From JAJAZB01 sp964244295 (GTDB lineage Bacteria; Bacteroidota; Bacteroidia; Cytophagales; Spirosomataceae): a stretch of DNA of 64,000 nt. Location: contig CAXTIG010000019.1 in NCBI GenBank assembly GCA_964244295.1, positions 1-64,000 on the forward strand, in the 5' to 3' direction. Shown here one piece after another: positions 25,394 through 32,798 of this stretch (the stretch's first letter is position 1; each line of letters begins with the position of its first letter). The position numbers and the translations under genes are program-made. Below the pieces are notes generated by a model. It saw only the letters and a program-made list of their open reading frames with translations. It ran no database searches and was not told where the DNA came from.

Positions 25394-25771
25394 CTATTTT
25401 TCCACCACCGCCACGCAGGAAATTTCCACGTTCACGTCCTTCGGCAGGCGAGCGACCTCGACGGTTTCGCGGGCGGGGTAATGGTCGGTGAAAAAATGGC
25501 CGTACACGGCGTTGACTTTGGCAAACTGATTCATGTCTTTCAAAAAAATCGTGGTCTTGACGATGTGCTGATAGCCCAGGCCCGCCGTGCGGAGAATTTC
25601 GCCGAGGCTGAGCATCACCTGCCGGGTTTCGGCCTCGATGTCGGCCCCCGATTCGGCCAGTCCGATGGCCACTTGGCCCGATACGTACAGCGTTCCGCCC
25701 GCCAACACCGCCTGCGAATACGGCCCGATGGGCGCGGGGGCAGCGGTCGTAAAAATGACTTGTTTTTGCAT
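25394..25771 (-). CDS. ridA: RidA, reactive imine/enamine deaminase
   Basis: A 125-residue canonical Rid protein, which hydrolyses 2-aminoacrylate and related imines formed by PLP enzymes. It keeps the substrate arginine in Y-P-A-R-E-T-V-E-V-A-R-L-P-K-D-V, plus G-P-Y-S-Q-A-V, Y-V-S-G-Q-V-A-I and the final I-S-C-V-A-V-V-E-K. The ATG at 25771 (M-Q-K-Q-V-I-F) gives the normal N terminus; the in-frame extension to 25879 reads through repeat DNA. Compare the arginine-less Rid protein at 5067-5474. Confidence 0.93.
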   Translation of the reverse strand: MQKQVIFTTAAPAPIGPYSQAVLAGGTLYVSGQVAIGLAESGADIEAETRQVMLSLGEILRTAGLGYQHIVKTTIFLKDMNQFAKVNAVYGHFFTDHYPARETVEVARLPKDVNVEISCVAVVEK

Positions 25772-25810
25772 GAGTACAGGGAAAATTTGGGGCGGCAAGT
25801 TACCAACAAA

Positions 25811-25858
25811 GCGGATTACAAATCCGCTGCTCGGTGCGTCGGGATTGCAAATCCCGAC
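25811..25858. repeat. Pair of short hairpins of the GCGGATTACAAATCCGC type
   Basis: GCGGATT/AATCCGC with loop ACA (25811-25827) is followed by GTCGGGATT/AATCCCGAC with loop GCA (25838-25858). A related double hairpin at 32568-32632 carries a 16-bp insertion that this copy lacks, which makes this the uninterrupted reference. Confidence 0.85.
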
Positions 25859-25896
25859 GAGTGGTTGCGCTTTTGCCAAAAAATGCGTGACTTTGG

Positions 25897-25922
25897 ATTT
25901 CCCAAACGTCAGTTTGGGAAAT
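25897..25922. repeat. 11-bp perfect hairpin with GTCA loop upstream of dinB-like gene
   Basis: ATTTCCCAAAC and GTTTGGGAAAT enclose GTCA. It ends 13 bases before the ATG at 25936, so it could form in the leader mRNA and affect initiation; its regulatory use is not shown. Confidence 0.7.
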
Positions 25923-25935
25923 AAATCAATTGACC

Positions 25936-26436
25936 ATGTTGCCTGAAGCCCAACTCCTCCAGCCCGCTTACGCGTTCCACACCCGAAAACTCCCCGAACT
26001 GCTCGCGTTATTTTCCAGCGATGAATGGTTTTTCCAGCCCTACGGCAACGTTAACCACCTGGCTTGGGAACTTGGCCACGTCACGTTCATCCGAAACACG
26101 CTCATCAAACTGCTCAACCCGGAGGAAAAACTAACGCTAATGCCCGACGAGCGCGCGCTGTTCGCCCCCGGTGCCAAACTCGCCGCCCCAGCCGCTTACG
26201 CCACGCCGGAGGCGATGCTGGCCGAATTTAACCGGCGCGGCGAGCGCGTGGACGAATTACTCGGCTCGGTGACCGCAGAGCGCTGGAATGCCCCTAGCCC
26301 CTTCACCATCCCGAATATGCAGCCCACCGTGGGAGCGCAGTTGTTTGGCTTCCTGCTCCACGAGCGGATGCACCTGGGGGAGATGATTGTGCTGAAAAAC
26401 ATTATTTTGAAAAATCGGGAGGCCTTGTTTGCATGA
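25936..26436 (+). CDS. DinB family protein
   Basis: A 166-residue DinB/YfiT-like four-helix protein. Metal-ligand positions are visible as N-H-L-A-W-E-L-G-H (helix 2) and L-L-H-E-R-M-H-L-G-E-M (C-terminal helix with His-x3-His). The start codon is the ATG at 25936; a TTG two codons earlier is less likely. Its sequence is distant from the DinB protein at 5607. A perfect long hairpin begins two bases past its stop. Confidence 0.8.
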   Translation: MLPEAQLLQPAYAFHTRKLPELLALFSSDEWFFQPYGNVNHLAWELGHVTFIRNTLIKLLNPEEKLTLMPDERALFAPGAKLAAPAAYATPEAMLAEFNRRGERVDELLGSVTAERWNAPSPFTIPNMQPTVGAQLFGFLLHERMHLGEMIVLKNIILKNREALFA

Positions 26437-26438
26437 AC

Positions 26439-26560
26439 GCAACCCGGACAGCGGTTCGCAGAACCCTGTCAGCGGTTGCGGGCTTCCCGGATAACCGAAC
26501 TTGGGCTACCGACCAGCCCGCAACCGCTGACAGGGTTCTGCGAACCGCTGTCCGGGTTGC
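26439..26560. repeat. Perfect 46-bp inverted repeat, GCAACCCGGACAGCGGTTCG family
   Basis: Arms at 26439-26484 and 26515-26560 are exact reverse complements with a 30-base loop. A sister copy is at 40927-41061, where the right arm is interrupted. Together with the loop, the two copies align over more than 90 bases. Confidence 0.95.
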
Positions 26561-26640
26561 TTCTTTCTCAGCCGCCTTTTTTGTGCTTTTTTTGCACAAA
26601 AAAAACACCCGCTCACCGGGCGGCAAACCTTCACGAGTTC

Positions 26641-27357
26641 ATGGGAAGAGCATTCGAATTTAGAAAAGCCCGCAAATTCAAGCGCTGGGGCCAGATGGCC
26701 AAAACCTTCACGCGCATTGGTCGCGACATTACCCTGGCCGCTAAAAACGGCGGCACCGACCCAACCTCCAACGGCCGGCTTCGGGCCATGATTCAAAACG
26801 CCAAGGCGGCCAATATGCCGAAGGAAAACGTGGAACGGGCCATCAAGAAAGCCACGGCCAAGGATTCGGAAGATTACAAAGAAGTGGTGTACGAAGGCTA
26901 CGGCCCCCACGGCGTGGCCGTGCTGGTGGAGTGCATGACTGACAACACCAACCGCACCGTGGCCAACCTGCGGAGCTACTTCAGCAAGGCGGGCGGGGCC
27001 GTCGGTACGTCGGGGATGCTCGATTTTATTTTCGACCGGAAAAGCGTCTTTAAAATCGCCAACAAACCCGGCCTCGACCCTGAAGAACTCGAACTCGAAC
27101 TCATCGACTTCGGAGCCGACGAGGTATTTCTGGACGAAGAAAGCGGGCAAGTGGTGATTTACGGGGAATTCACGGCCTTCGGCGGTATCCAGAAGTACCT
27201 GGAAGAGGCGGGCTACGAAGTCCAGGGAGCCGACTTCGAGCGCATCCCCAACGACACCAAAGAACTGTCGGATACAGACGCCGCCGACGTGGAAAAACTC
27301 ATCGAGCGCATCGAAGAAGACGACGACGTGCAGAATGTGTACAACAATTTGAAGTAG
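26641..27357 (+). CDS. YebC/PmpR family protein
   Basis: A 238-residue protein of the YebC/TACO1 family, annotated as a transcription regulator and in several bacteria shown to help ribosomes translate polyproline stretches. Typical sequence: M-G-R-A-F-E-F-R-K-A-R-K-F-K-R-W, K-N-G-G-T-D-P-T-S-N, M-P-K-E-N-V-E-R-A-I-K-K-A, E-G-Y-G-P-H-G-V-A-V-L-V-E. The ATG at 26641 is the standard start (Bacteroidota members begin M-G-R-A-F-E); upstream in-frame codons merely translate the hairpin. The acidic C terminus E-R-I-E-E-D-D-D-V-Q is typical. Confidence 0.95.
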   Translation: MGRAFEFRKARKFKRWGQMAKTFTRIGRDITLAAKNGGTDPTSNGRLRAMIQNAKAANMPKENVERAIKKATAKDSEDYKEVVYEGYGPHGVAVLVECMTDNTNRTVANLRSYFSKAGGAVGTSGMLDFIFDRKSVFKIANKPGLDPEELELELIDFGADEVFLDEESGQVVIYGEFTAFGGIQKYLEEAGYEVQGADFERIPNDTKELSDTDAADVEKLIERIEEDDDVQNVYNNLK

Positions 27358-27459
27358 TGAGGAGTCAGGAGCGAGGTTTGAGGAGCGAGGAGTGAGTAGA
27401 AAGGCAAACTGTCTTTTCTACTCACTCCTCGCTCCTCAAACCTCGCTCCTGACTCCTCA
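27358..27459. repeat. Perfect 45-bp inverted repeat (GAGGAGCGAGG type)
   Basis: Arms at 27358-27402 and 27415-27459 match exactly; the 12-base loop is GGCAAACTGTCT. Each arm is itself a set of GAGGAG(C)GAGG-like short repeats. It begins at the base after the yebC stop and lies 42 bases before the Uma2 start. Confidence 0.95.
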
Positions 27460-27501
27460 AAATTTTTCCCTTAACTTGTAAAGCAAACCAACCCCGCGAC
27501 C

Positions 27502-28122
27502 ATGACCGTGGCAACGAAAAGCCCCCGCCGGGCCACCCGCATTAGCAGTCGGAAAATTCCTGATGCCCTGATTTACGAAATCATGGACGGAAAGCCGCTG
27601 TATTACAAAGGCTATCGGGAGGTGTTGGCCGGGAAAAAAACCATTGAAGAAATCATGGGCGCGAGCAGCTTGCAGGCTTTGATTGTTTCGTACCTGACGG
27701 TTTTCATCGGAAAATTTATGGATGAAGACCGCTACTTCGTGCTGACTGGTGAACCCGGCGTTCACATCGACCACCGCGATAACCTCGCCAATGACGTGGC
27801 CCTCTACGACCAAGCCGTGCTGACGCCCGACAAGATTTCAAAAAAATACACCGACGTTCCTCCGAAAATCGCCATTGAAGTGGACGTGGACGCCGACCTG
27901 ACGGAAATGACCGAGACGGGCTACATCTACCGCAAAACCCGTAAACTGCTCCAGTTTGGTGTGGAAAAAGTAATCTGGGTGCTCACCGAAGCCCAGGCCG
28001 TGATTATCGCCACATCCGAGCGCATCGAAACCGTGGACTGGAGCCGCGATGTGGACTTGCTCGACGGCCACGCCTTCAACATCGGCGCTTATTTGACCCG
28101 CCACGGGATTGTGGTGGACTAA
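27502..28122 (+). CDS. Uma2 family (DUF820) putative endonuclease
   Basis: A 206-residue Uma2 protein of a different branch from the copies at 582 and 8552. It starts with a basic N terminus (T-K-S-P-R-R-A-T-R), then Y-E-I-M-D-G-K-P-L-Y-Y-K-G-Y. The nuclease-like residues are D in N-D-V-A-L-Y-D, E in A-I-E-V-D-V-D and the Lys-rich helix R-K-T-R-K-L-L-Q-F-G-V-E-K-V-I-W-V. All expected positions are filled. It is the third intact member in the window. Confidence 0.82.
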   Translation: MTVATKSPRRATRISSRKIPDALIYEIMDGKPLYYKGYREVLAGKKTIEEIMGASSLQALIVSYLTVFIGKFMDEDRYFVLTGEPGVHIDHRDNLANDVALYDQAVLTPDKISKKYTDVPPKIAIEVDVDADLTEMTETGYIYRKTRKLLQFGVEKVIWVLTEAQAVIIATSERIETVDWSRDVDLLDGHAFNIGAYLTRHGIVVD

Positions 28123-28208
28123 ATCGGTCTCCTTCAAAAAAGTCTGTAAATCTTAAAACTGCCTGACCTCCCTGCCTGGGCCGGTCGTAGGAGCGGGCAA
28201 TGCTTTTT

Positions 28209-29411
28209 TCAGGCAAACCCGGTTGGCCTCGCTGGTCGGTTGAATGCCATCCCGTTCGGTGACAAGGGTTTCGTTACGGACCCCTCGTGACTCCGACGAA
28301 TCACCCCCACCAGGTGGTCGATATCACCCAGCGTGTGGCTGCGGCTGAGGGAAATCCGCAACGTTTGCCGCCCGGCGTCCACGCCCAGCCGTTCGAGCAC
28401 GTGCGAACCCTTTTGGGATTTAGATGAACAGGCGCTGCCGCCCGACACGCTGAGGCCCGCCGCATCGAGCGAATCGAGCAGGGAGCCACCCAGCGGCAGG
28501 GGCGGGAAGGAGACGCTCAGGATGGTGGACAAACTTTCGTCGAGCGAGCGGCTCGTGCCGTTGAATAACACGCCCTGGTGCAGTTGCAGGAGTTGGTCTT
28601 TGAGGTAGGTTTTCAGGGTTCGTAGCTGCGCCTGGGTAGTGGTCAGGTCGCGGTGGGCCAGTTCGAGCGCTTTGGCCAGGCCGATGATGCCCGCCACGTT
28701 TTCGGTGCCGCCGCGCAGACCCCGCTCCTGGCTGCCGCCTTTCACCAGTGCCTGCAAGGCCGTGCCCCGCCGGACGTACAAAAACCCGACGCCCTTCGGC
28801 CCGTGAAATTTGTGCCCCGACCCGACCAGAAACTGAATCGGCGTGCTGCGGAGGTCGAAGCGGAAGCGGCCCACGGTCTGCACGGTGTCGGAGTGAAATA
28901 ACGCGCCCTGTTCGGCGGCGAGGCGGGCCACCCGCTCCAGGTCGAGCAGGTTACCGACTTCGTTGTTGGCGTGCATCAAACTCACCAGCGCCGCCGGGTA
29001 GCGGTCGAGCAGGAGTTCGAGGTGGTCGTAATCCACCCGGCCCCGCTCGTCGAGCACCACGTAGTGAACCCGCGCCCGCCCGGCCCGTTCGAGGGCCTGG
29101 AGCGGTTGCAGCACGGCCTGGTGTTCGAGCGGGCTGCTGATGAAATGCCGCAATCCGAAGGGAGGCAAACTCCCCGTCAGGGCCAGGTGGTTGGATTCGG
29201 TAGCCCCGGAGGTGAACACGATTTCGCCGGGCAAGGCCCCCAGCAACTCGGCCACCGTGCGCCGGGCCGCTTCGACGGCCTCCCGCGCCTGCCGCCCGGC
29301 GCGGTGGTTGGAGGAAGGATTGGCGTATTCCCGCAAAAAATGCGGAACCATCGCTTCGAGCACCTCCGGGTCGAGGGCGGTGGTGGCGGCGTTGTCGAAA
29401 TAGAGGTTCAT
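28209..29411 (-). CDS. Cysteine desulfurase, group I (IscS/NifS-like)
   Basis: A 400-residue PLP enzyme moving sulfur from cysteine to a protein persulfide for Fe-S clusters or tRNA thiolation. The start M-N-L-Y-F-D-N-A-A-T-T and the block E-I-V-F-T-S-G-A-T-E-S-N are typical. The PLP lysine is Lys201 in G-S-G-H-K-F-H-G-P-K-G, and the active-site cysteine is Cys328 in S-G-G-S-A-C-S-S. The loop type and length point to group I, not SufS. No iscU/iscA is adjacent, so a dedicated tRNA or housekeeping role cannot be decided. About 20 C-terminal residues (after V-I-R-R-S-H) look lineage-specific. Confidence 0.92.
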   Translation of the reverse strand: MNLYFDNAATTALDPEVLEAMVPHFLREYANPSSNHRAGRQAREAVEAARRTVAELLGALPGEIVFTSGATESNHLALTGSLPPFGLRHFISSPLEHQAVLQPLQALERAGRARVHYVVLDERGRVDYDHLELLLDRYPAALVSLMHANNEVGNLLDLERVARLAAEQGALFHSDTVQTVGRFRFDLRSTPIQFLVGSGHKFHGPKGVGFLYVRRGTALQALVKGGSQERGLRGGTENVAGIIGLAKALELAHRDLTTTQAQLRTLKTYLKDQLLQLHQGVLFNGTSRSLDESLSTILSVSFPPLPLGGSLLDSLDAAGLSVSGGSACSSKSQKGSHVLERLGVDAGRQTLRISLSRSHTLGDIDHLVGVIRRSHEGSVTKPLSPNGMAFNRPARPTGFA

Positions 29412-29457
29412 GGGTAGAGGAGAGTGGGGTAGTTTACGGATAAAACTTAGTTTTCCC

Positions 29458-29582
29458 TGTCATCCTGAGCGCAGCGAAAGGACCTTGTTGGCCTGCCGTT
29501 TAGCTGGCGGTCAGCTACCGCTGGGTCACCGTCCAACTGTCCGGTTGTCCAACGAGGTCCTTTCGCTGCGCTCAGGATGACA
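29458..29582. repeat. 34-bp inverted repeat (33 of 34 paired), GTCATCCTGAGCGCAGCGAA family
   Basis: Arms are at 29458-29491 and 29549-29582, with a single mismatch near the loop side; the long loop (57 bases) has partial internal pairing. It lies between the second TonB receptor gene and the cysteine desulfurase gene, both on the minus strand. Confidence 0.9.
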
Positions 29583-29612
29583 ATGTCGGAAGGGCTGACT
29601 TGACATCCCTTT

Positions 29613-32444
29613 TCAAAACCCAAACGTCACCCGCCCGTAGTAAAAGGCCCCGTTGAAGCCGAACTGCTGCCCGGCGTTGGTGCCCCAGGGTACGGTGCCG
29701 GTCTGGTTGTTTTCCACGCGTTGCTCGTCGGGGTACACGTCGCCCACGTTGTTAACGCCCAGCGTGAGGGCGGCAAACTTCGTGAGCTGGTAATTCAACA
29801 CGATGTCGGTGATGACCTTCGGGCTGAAGGTCTGGTCGCGACCGCCCGTCGTGAGGTTATCCAACTGGCTTTGGGTGGTGGCGTAGGTGTACTCGCCGAA
29901 GCGGGTCACGACCAGGCCGGGCGAGAGTTTACCCCAGGTGTAGTTCGCCAAAAAGATAAACTTATTCTGTGGCGTGCCGCGCTCGTAGCGGGTGCGCTGG
30001 AGACGGTCGAAAAAGATGCGCTCCTGCAAATACTGCCGCACTTCGGGCGTAGCGGTCGCCATCAGGCCCGTCGGCACGTGAACGTCGCGCACCTCGGTGT
30101 TGGTGAAATTGCCCGCCAGCGAAAGGTTCAAGGCCCCCGGTCCGACCCGGTTGCGGTAGGCGAGCACCACGTCAAAGCCGCGCGTGCGAGTGTCGATGGC
30201 GTTGGCAAAAAACTGGGCGGCGTTTACGTCGGGGTAGGTGGCAAGCAGGCCCTTCACGAGGCGGGCGGCCCCGGCCACGGTGGGGTTGGTGCTGTTGATG
30301 GAAGCAAAATCGAAGGTACCCGTGAGCGTCACCCGGTTTTTGATGTCGATTTGATAGGCGTCCACCGTGGCGGTGAAGTGCCGCAAAAACCGGGAGGTGA
30401 GGCCCGCGCTGAAGTTCTGCGAGGTTTCGGCGCGCAGTTGGGGCACCCCGAAGGCCCGCGTCACGGCGCTTTCGTTGTTCGACACCAGGGAGAGAATCAG
30501 CCCGCCGTCGCCCTGGGGGATGGAGGTGGTGGCGGCGTAAAATTTCTGTTGCAGCGAGGGCGCCCGGAAACCCGTACTCACCGCCCCACGCAGCGCGAGG
30601 CTCTCGAACAGACTTCCCGGCGCGTCCACGAGTTTGTAGCGGGTCGAGGTTTTCCAGGTCACCTGGTCGCCGAAGTCGCTGTATTTTTCGTAACGCAGGG
30701 CACCCGTCAGCAGGAAGCGGGCCGTCAGTTCGGCCTCCACGTCGGCGTACAGGCCGAGGCTGTGGCGGAATTGGTTCTGGGCGTCGCCGGGCTGGTAGCC
30801 GGGAAAGGCCTGCGCCCCGGCGGGCCGGACGGCTTTGGTTTTGCCGCCCACGGTCGTCACGTACGTCGTGTCGCCGTAGCTTTTGTACGATTTTTCTTCC
30901 CCGGCCAAAATCTGGTAATTCTCCAGCCGGTACTCCGCCCCGAAGGCCAGGTTGACGGCCCGCACCGGCCCCAGGTCGGCGAAGCGGCGGCTGAGGCCCA
31001 GGTTGGTCGTGTTTTGTTTGAACACCAGCGCCCCGGCGTCGAAGCGGGTCGGGCTGGAGGTGCCGATGGAGGCGTTGAGCGTATTCTGCACGGTGTAGCG
31101 GATGCGATTGCTGCCGGAGGTGTTGCTGAAATCGACGTCCCAGTCACCTTTTTTCCCGCGAATGCCCGCCGTAAACGAGCCGTCGGTGATGCGGGCGGCG
31201 TTTTCGGGCAAAAAGCCGTCGGGGTAAATCGTCGGGAAATACCGGCTCGACACGCTGCTCAGGCTGGTGGTGCCGTTGGGAAAGCGGAAGGCGTTGTTGG
31301 GGCTGACGCTCAGTTTGGAGGCCAGTCCGCCGAAGGCGTACAACTCCACGCCCCCTTCCAGCGGTAGGGCAGCGTTGACGAACAAACTGGCGTTGTCCTG
31401 CCGCCCGTTGCCGCTTTTGGCCGAAGCGTAGCGGTCCACGGCGGTTTCTTTCGCCTGAATCACTTCGTTGCCGGTGCCGGGGGCGTAGGGAAACCAGTAC
31501 AAGTTGGCTCCGGTCAGGCGGTTTTTATATTCGAAAAACCCGGCGCGGTCGGTGGCTTCGCGGTTGTTCAACTGGCCCGATACGTTGACGTAGCCCGTTT
31601 TCCCAATCCGAAAGCCGTAGTTGGCGTCGGTCTGGAAGGTGAAGCCGTCGCGTTTATCGCGGAATTTGGTCACGTGCTGGCCGGCGGTGGTCGAAAATTG
31701 TACCTGGTCGACGCTCGATTTCAATACCACGTTGATAACCCCCGCGATGGCGTCGGAGCCGTACTGGGCCGCCGCGCCGTCGCGCAGCACTTCGATGCGC
31801 TCGATGGCCGCCGCCGGGATGGCGTTGAAATCCACCGCGACCGCGCCCTGCGAGGGCGTGCCGAGCACGTTGACCAGCGCGGAGCCGTGGCGGCGTTTGC
31901 CGTTGACGAGCACCAGCGTCTGGTCGGGGGCGATGCCGCGCAGGGCCACGGGGTCGATGTGGGCCGAGCCGTCGCCGCCGGGCTGGCGGTTGGAATTGAT
32001 GGAAGGGGCGACGAAATTCAGGATTTGGGTCAAATCCACCCGGCCCGTGGCCTTGATTTCCTTCGCCGTAATCACGTCCACCGGCACGGGCGTGTCGATG
32101 TTGGAGCGGGCCTGCCCGGAGCGCGAGCCGATGACGACGATTTCGTTCAGGTTTTGCAGGCTGCCGACCAGCTTCACGTCGATTTGGGTCTGGTTGCTGA
32201 TTTTTAATTCCTGACGGGCAAAGCCGACCGAGGTGACCACGAGCACGTCGCTGGGGCTGGCTTCGAGGCTGAAGGTTCCGTCGGTGCCGGTGACGGTGCC
32301 ATTTTGGGTGCCTTTGACGAGCACCGACGCGCCGGGCAGGGCGGCCTGGTCGTCGCCGGAGGTGACCCGGCCCGTGACGGTGCGGTGTTGGGCGATAGTC
32401 GCCAGGGCGGGGAGGAGGAGGAGAATCGTAAGTAGTTTTTTCAT
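29613..32444 (-). CDS. TonB-dependent receptor with carboxypeptidase-like N-terminal domain
   Basis: A 943-residue outer-membrane receptor. Signal peptide 1-19 (ends A-T-I-A-Q); carboxypeptidase-D regulatory-like domain about 22-100 (V-T-G-R-V-T-S-G-D-D-Q-A-A-L-P-G-A-S-V); TonB-box region near L-N-E-I-V-V-I-G-S-R; plug about 115-250 (V-A-L-R-G-I-A-P-D-Q-T-L-V-L-V-N-G-K-R-R and R-I-E-V-L-R-D-G-A-A-A-Q-Y-G-S-D-A-I-A-G-V-I-N); then a large barrel ending Y-Y-G-R-V-T-F-G-F. It is closer to siderophore- or vitamin-type receptors of Bacteroidota and Proteobacteria than to SusC, and no SusD gene is present. The ligand is unknown. The di-heme peroxidase gene upstream is separated by 354 bases of repeats. 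Confidence 0.9.
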   Translation of the reverse strand: MKKLLTILLLLPALATIAQHRTVTGRVTSGDDQAALPGASVLVKGTQNGTVTGTDGTFSLEASPSDVLVVTSVGFARQELKISNQTQIDVKLVGSLQNLNEIVVIGSRSGQARSNIDTPVPVDVITAKEIKATGRVDLTQILNFVAPSINSNRQPGGDGSAHIDPVALRGIAPDQTLVLVNGKRRHGSALVNVLGTPSQGAVAVDFNAIPAAAIERIEVLRDGAAAQYGSDAIAGVINVVLKSSVDQVQFSTTAGQHVTKFRDKRDGFTFQTDANYGFRIGKTGYVNVSGQLNNREATDRAGFFEYKNRLTGANLYWFPYAPGTGNEVIQAKETAVDRYASAKSGNGRQDNASLFVNAALPLEGGVELYAFGGLASKLSVSPNNAFRFPNGTTSLSSVSSRYFPTIYPDGFLPENAARITDGSFTAGIRGKKGDWDVDFSNTSGSNRIRYTVQNTLNASIGTSSPTRFDAGALVFKQNTTNLGLSRRFADLGPVRAVNLAFGAEYRLENYQILAGEEKSYKSYGDTTYVTTVGGKTKAVRPAGAQAFPGYQPGDAQNQFRHSLGLYADVEAELTARFLLTGALRYEKYSDFGDQVTWKTSTRYKLVDAPGSLFESLALRGAVSTGFRAPSLQQKFYAATTSIPQGDGGLILSLVSNNESAVTRAFGVPQLRAETSQNFSAGLTSRFLRHFTATVDAYQIDIKNRVTLTGTFDFASINSTNPTVAGAARLVKGLLATYPDVNAAQFFANAIDTRTRGFDVVLAYRNRVGPGALNLSLAGNFTNTEVRDVHVPTGLMATATPEVRQYLQERIFFDRLQRTRYERGTPQNKFIFLANYTWGKLSPGLVVTRFGEYTYATTQSQLDNLTTGGRDQTFSPKVITDIVLNYQLTKFAALTLGVNNVGDVYPDEQRVENNQTGTVPWGTNAGQQFGFNGAFYYGRVTFGF

Positions 32445-32567
32445 GGGAATGGGTGGGTGGATGGGTTGCGCGGCCCAGCCATCCGCCCGAAGGGGCGAAT
32501 GACCTGGTGCAACGCAGTTTTCATCGAGGGAGAAAAATTGAAAAGGTGGGTGAAGGCAGTGATTTCG

Positions 32568-32632
32568 GCGGATTACAAATCCGCTGCTCTTGGCGACCGG
32601 ACGGTTCGCCGCTGCGATTACAAATCCGGACG
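32568..32632. repeat. Double GCGGATTACAAATCCGC hairpin with a 16-bp insertion
   Basis: The first hairpin, GCGGATT-ACA-AATCCGC (32568-32584), is intact. The second would be CCGGATT-ACA-AATCCGG, but a 16-base unit at 32601-32616 splits its left arm. The homologous array at 25811-25858 lacks the insertion. It lies in the 354-base spacer between the receptor and peroxidase genes; nothing else gene-like is seen there. Confidence 0.85.
32601..32616 (+). repeat. 16-bp inserted unit, variant ACGGTTCGCCGCTGCG
   Basis: Differs from the unit at 22311 by one base. It separates CCGG from ATTACAAATCCGG; deleting it recreates a perfect short hairpin and agreement with the related copy at 25811. Confidence 0.85.
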
Positions 32633-32653
32633 AGTGGGGGCCGTTCCAACGGA

Positions 32654-32768
32654 ACCGTCATGCCGAACTTGTTTCGGCATCTTCCCGCTGGCTGGCCGAG
32701 TGTTTTGTTGGTAGCCGGGTGGCTGGAAGACCGAGGGGAAGGTGCCGAAACAAGTTCGGCATGACGGT
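32654..32768. repeat. Long inverted repeat of the GTCATGCCGAACTTGTTTCG type
   Basis: Left arm from 32654 (ACCGTCATGCCGAACTTG) and right arm ending 32768 pair over about 33 bases with one internal mismatch (GGCATC versus GGCACC). The loop is about 48 bases. The right arm ends 30 bases before the peroxidase stop. There is no T run. Confidence 0.88.
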
Positions 32769-32798
32769 CCCGTCGTTTTCGCTGACTCATGCCGCTTC

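Noticed and set aside
26476..26640. N-terminal extension of YebC by 55 residues
   Set aside because: It would translate the hairpin; M-G-R-A-F-E at 26641 is the family start.
26439..29582. Long hairpins as ordinary terminators
   Set aside because: Most lack a following T run, and true terminators with T-tracts are present separately nearby (9138, 21416, 57839).
29721..31367. 548-codon plus-strand open frame opposite the TonB receptor
   Set aside because: Shadow of the receptor gene; Gly/Val/Arg-rich translation with no family pattern.
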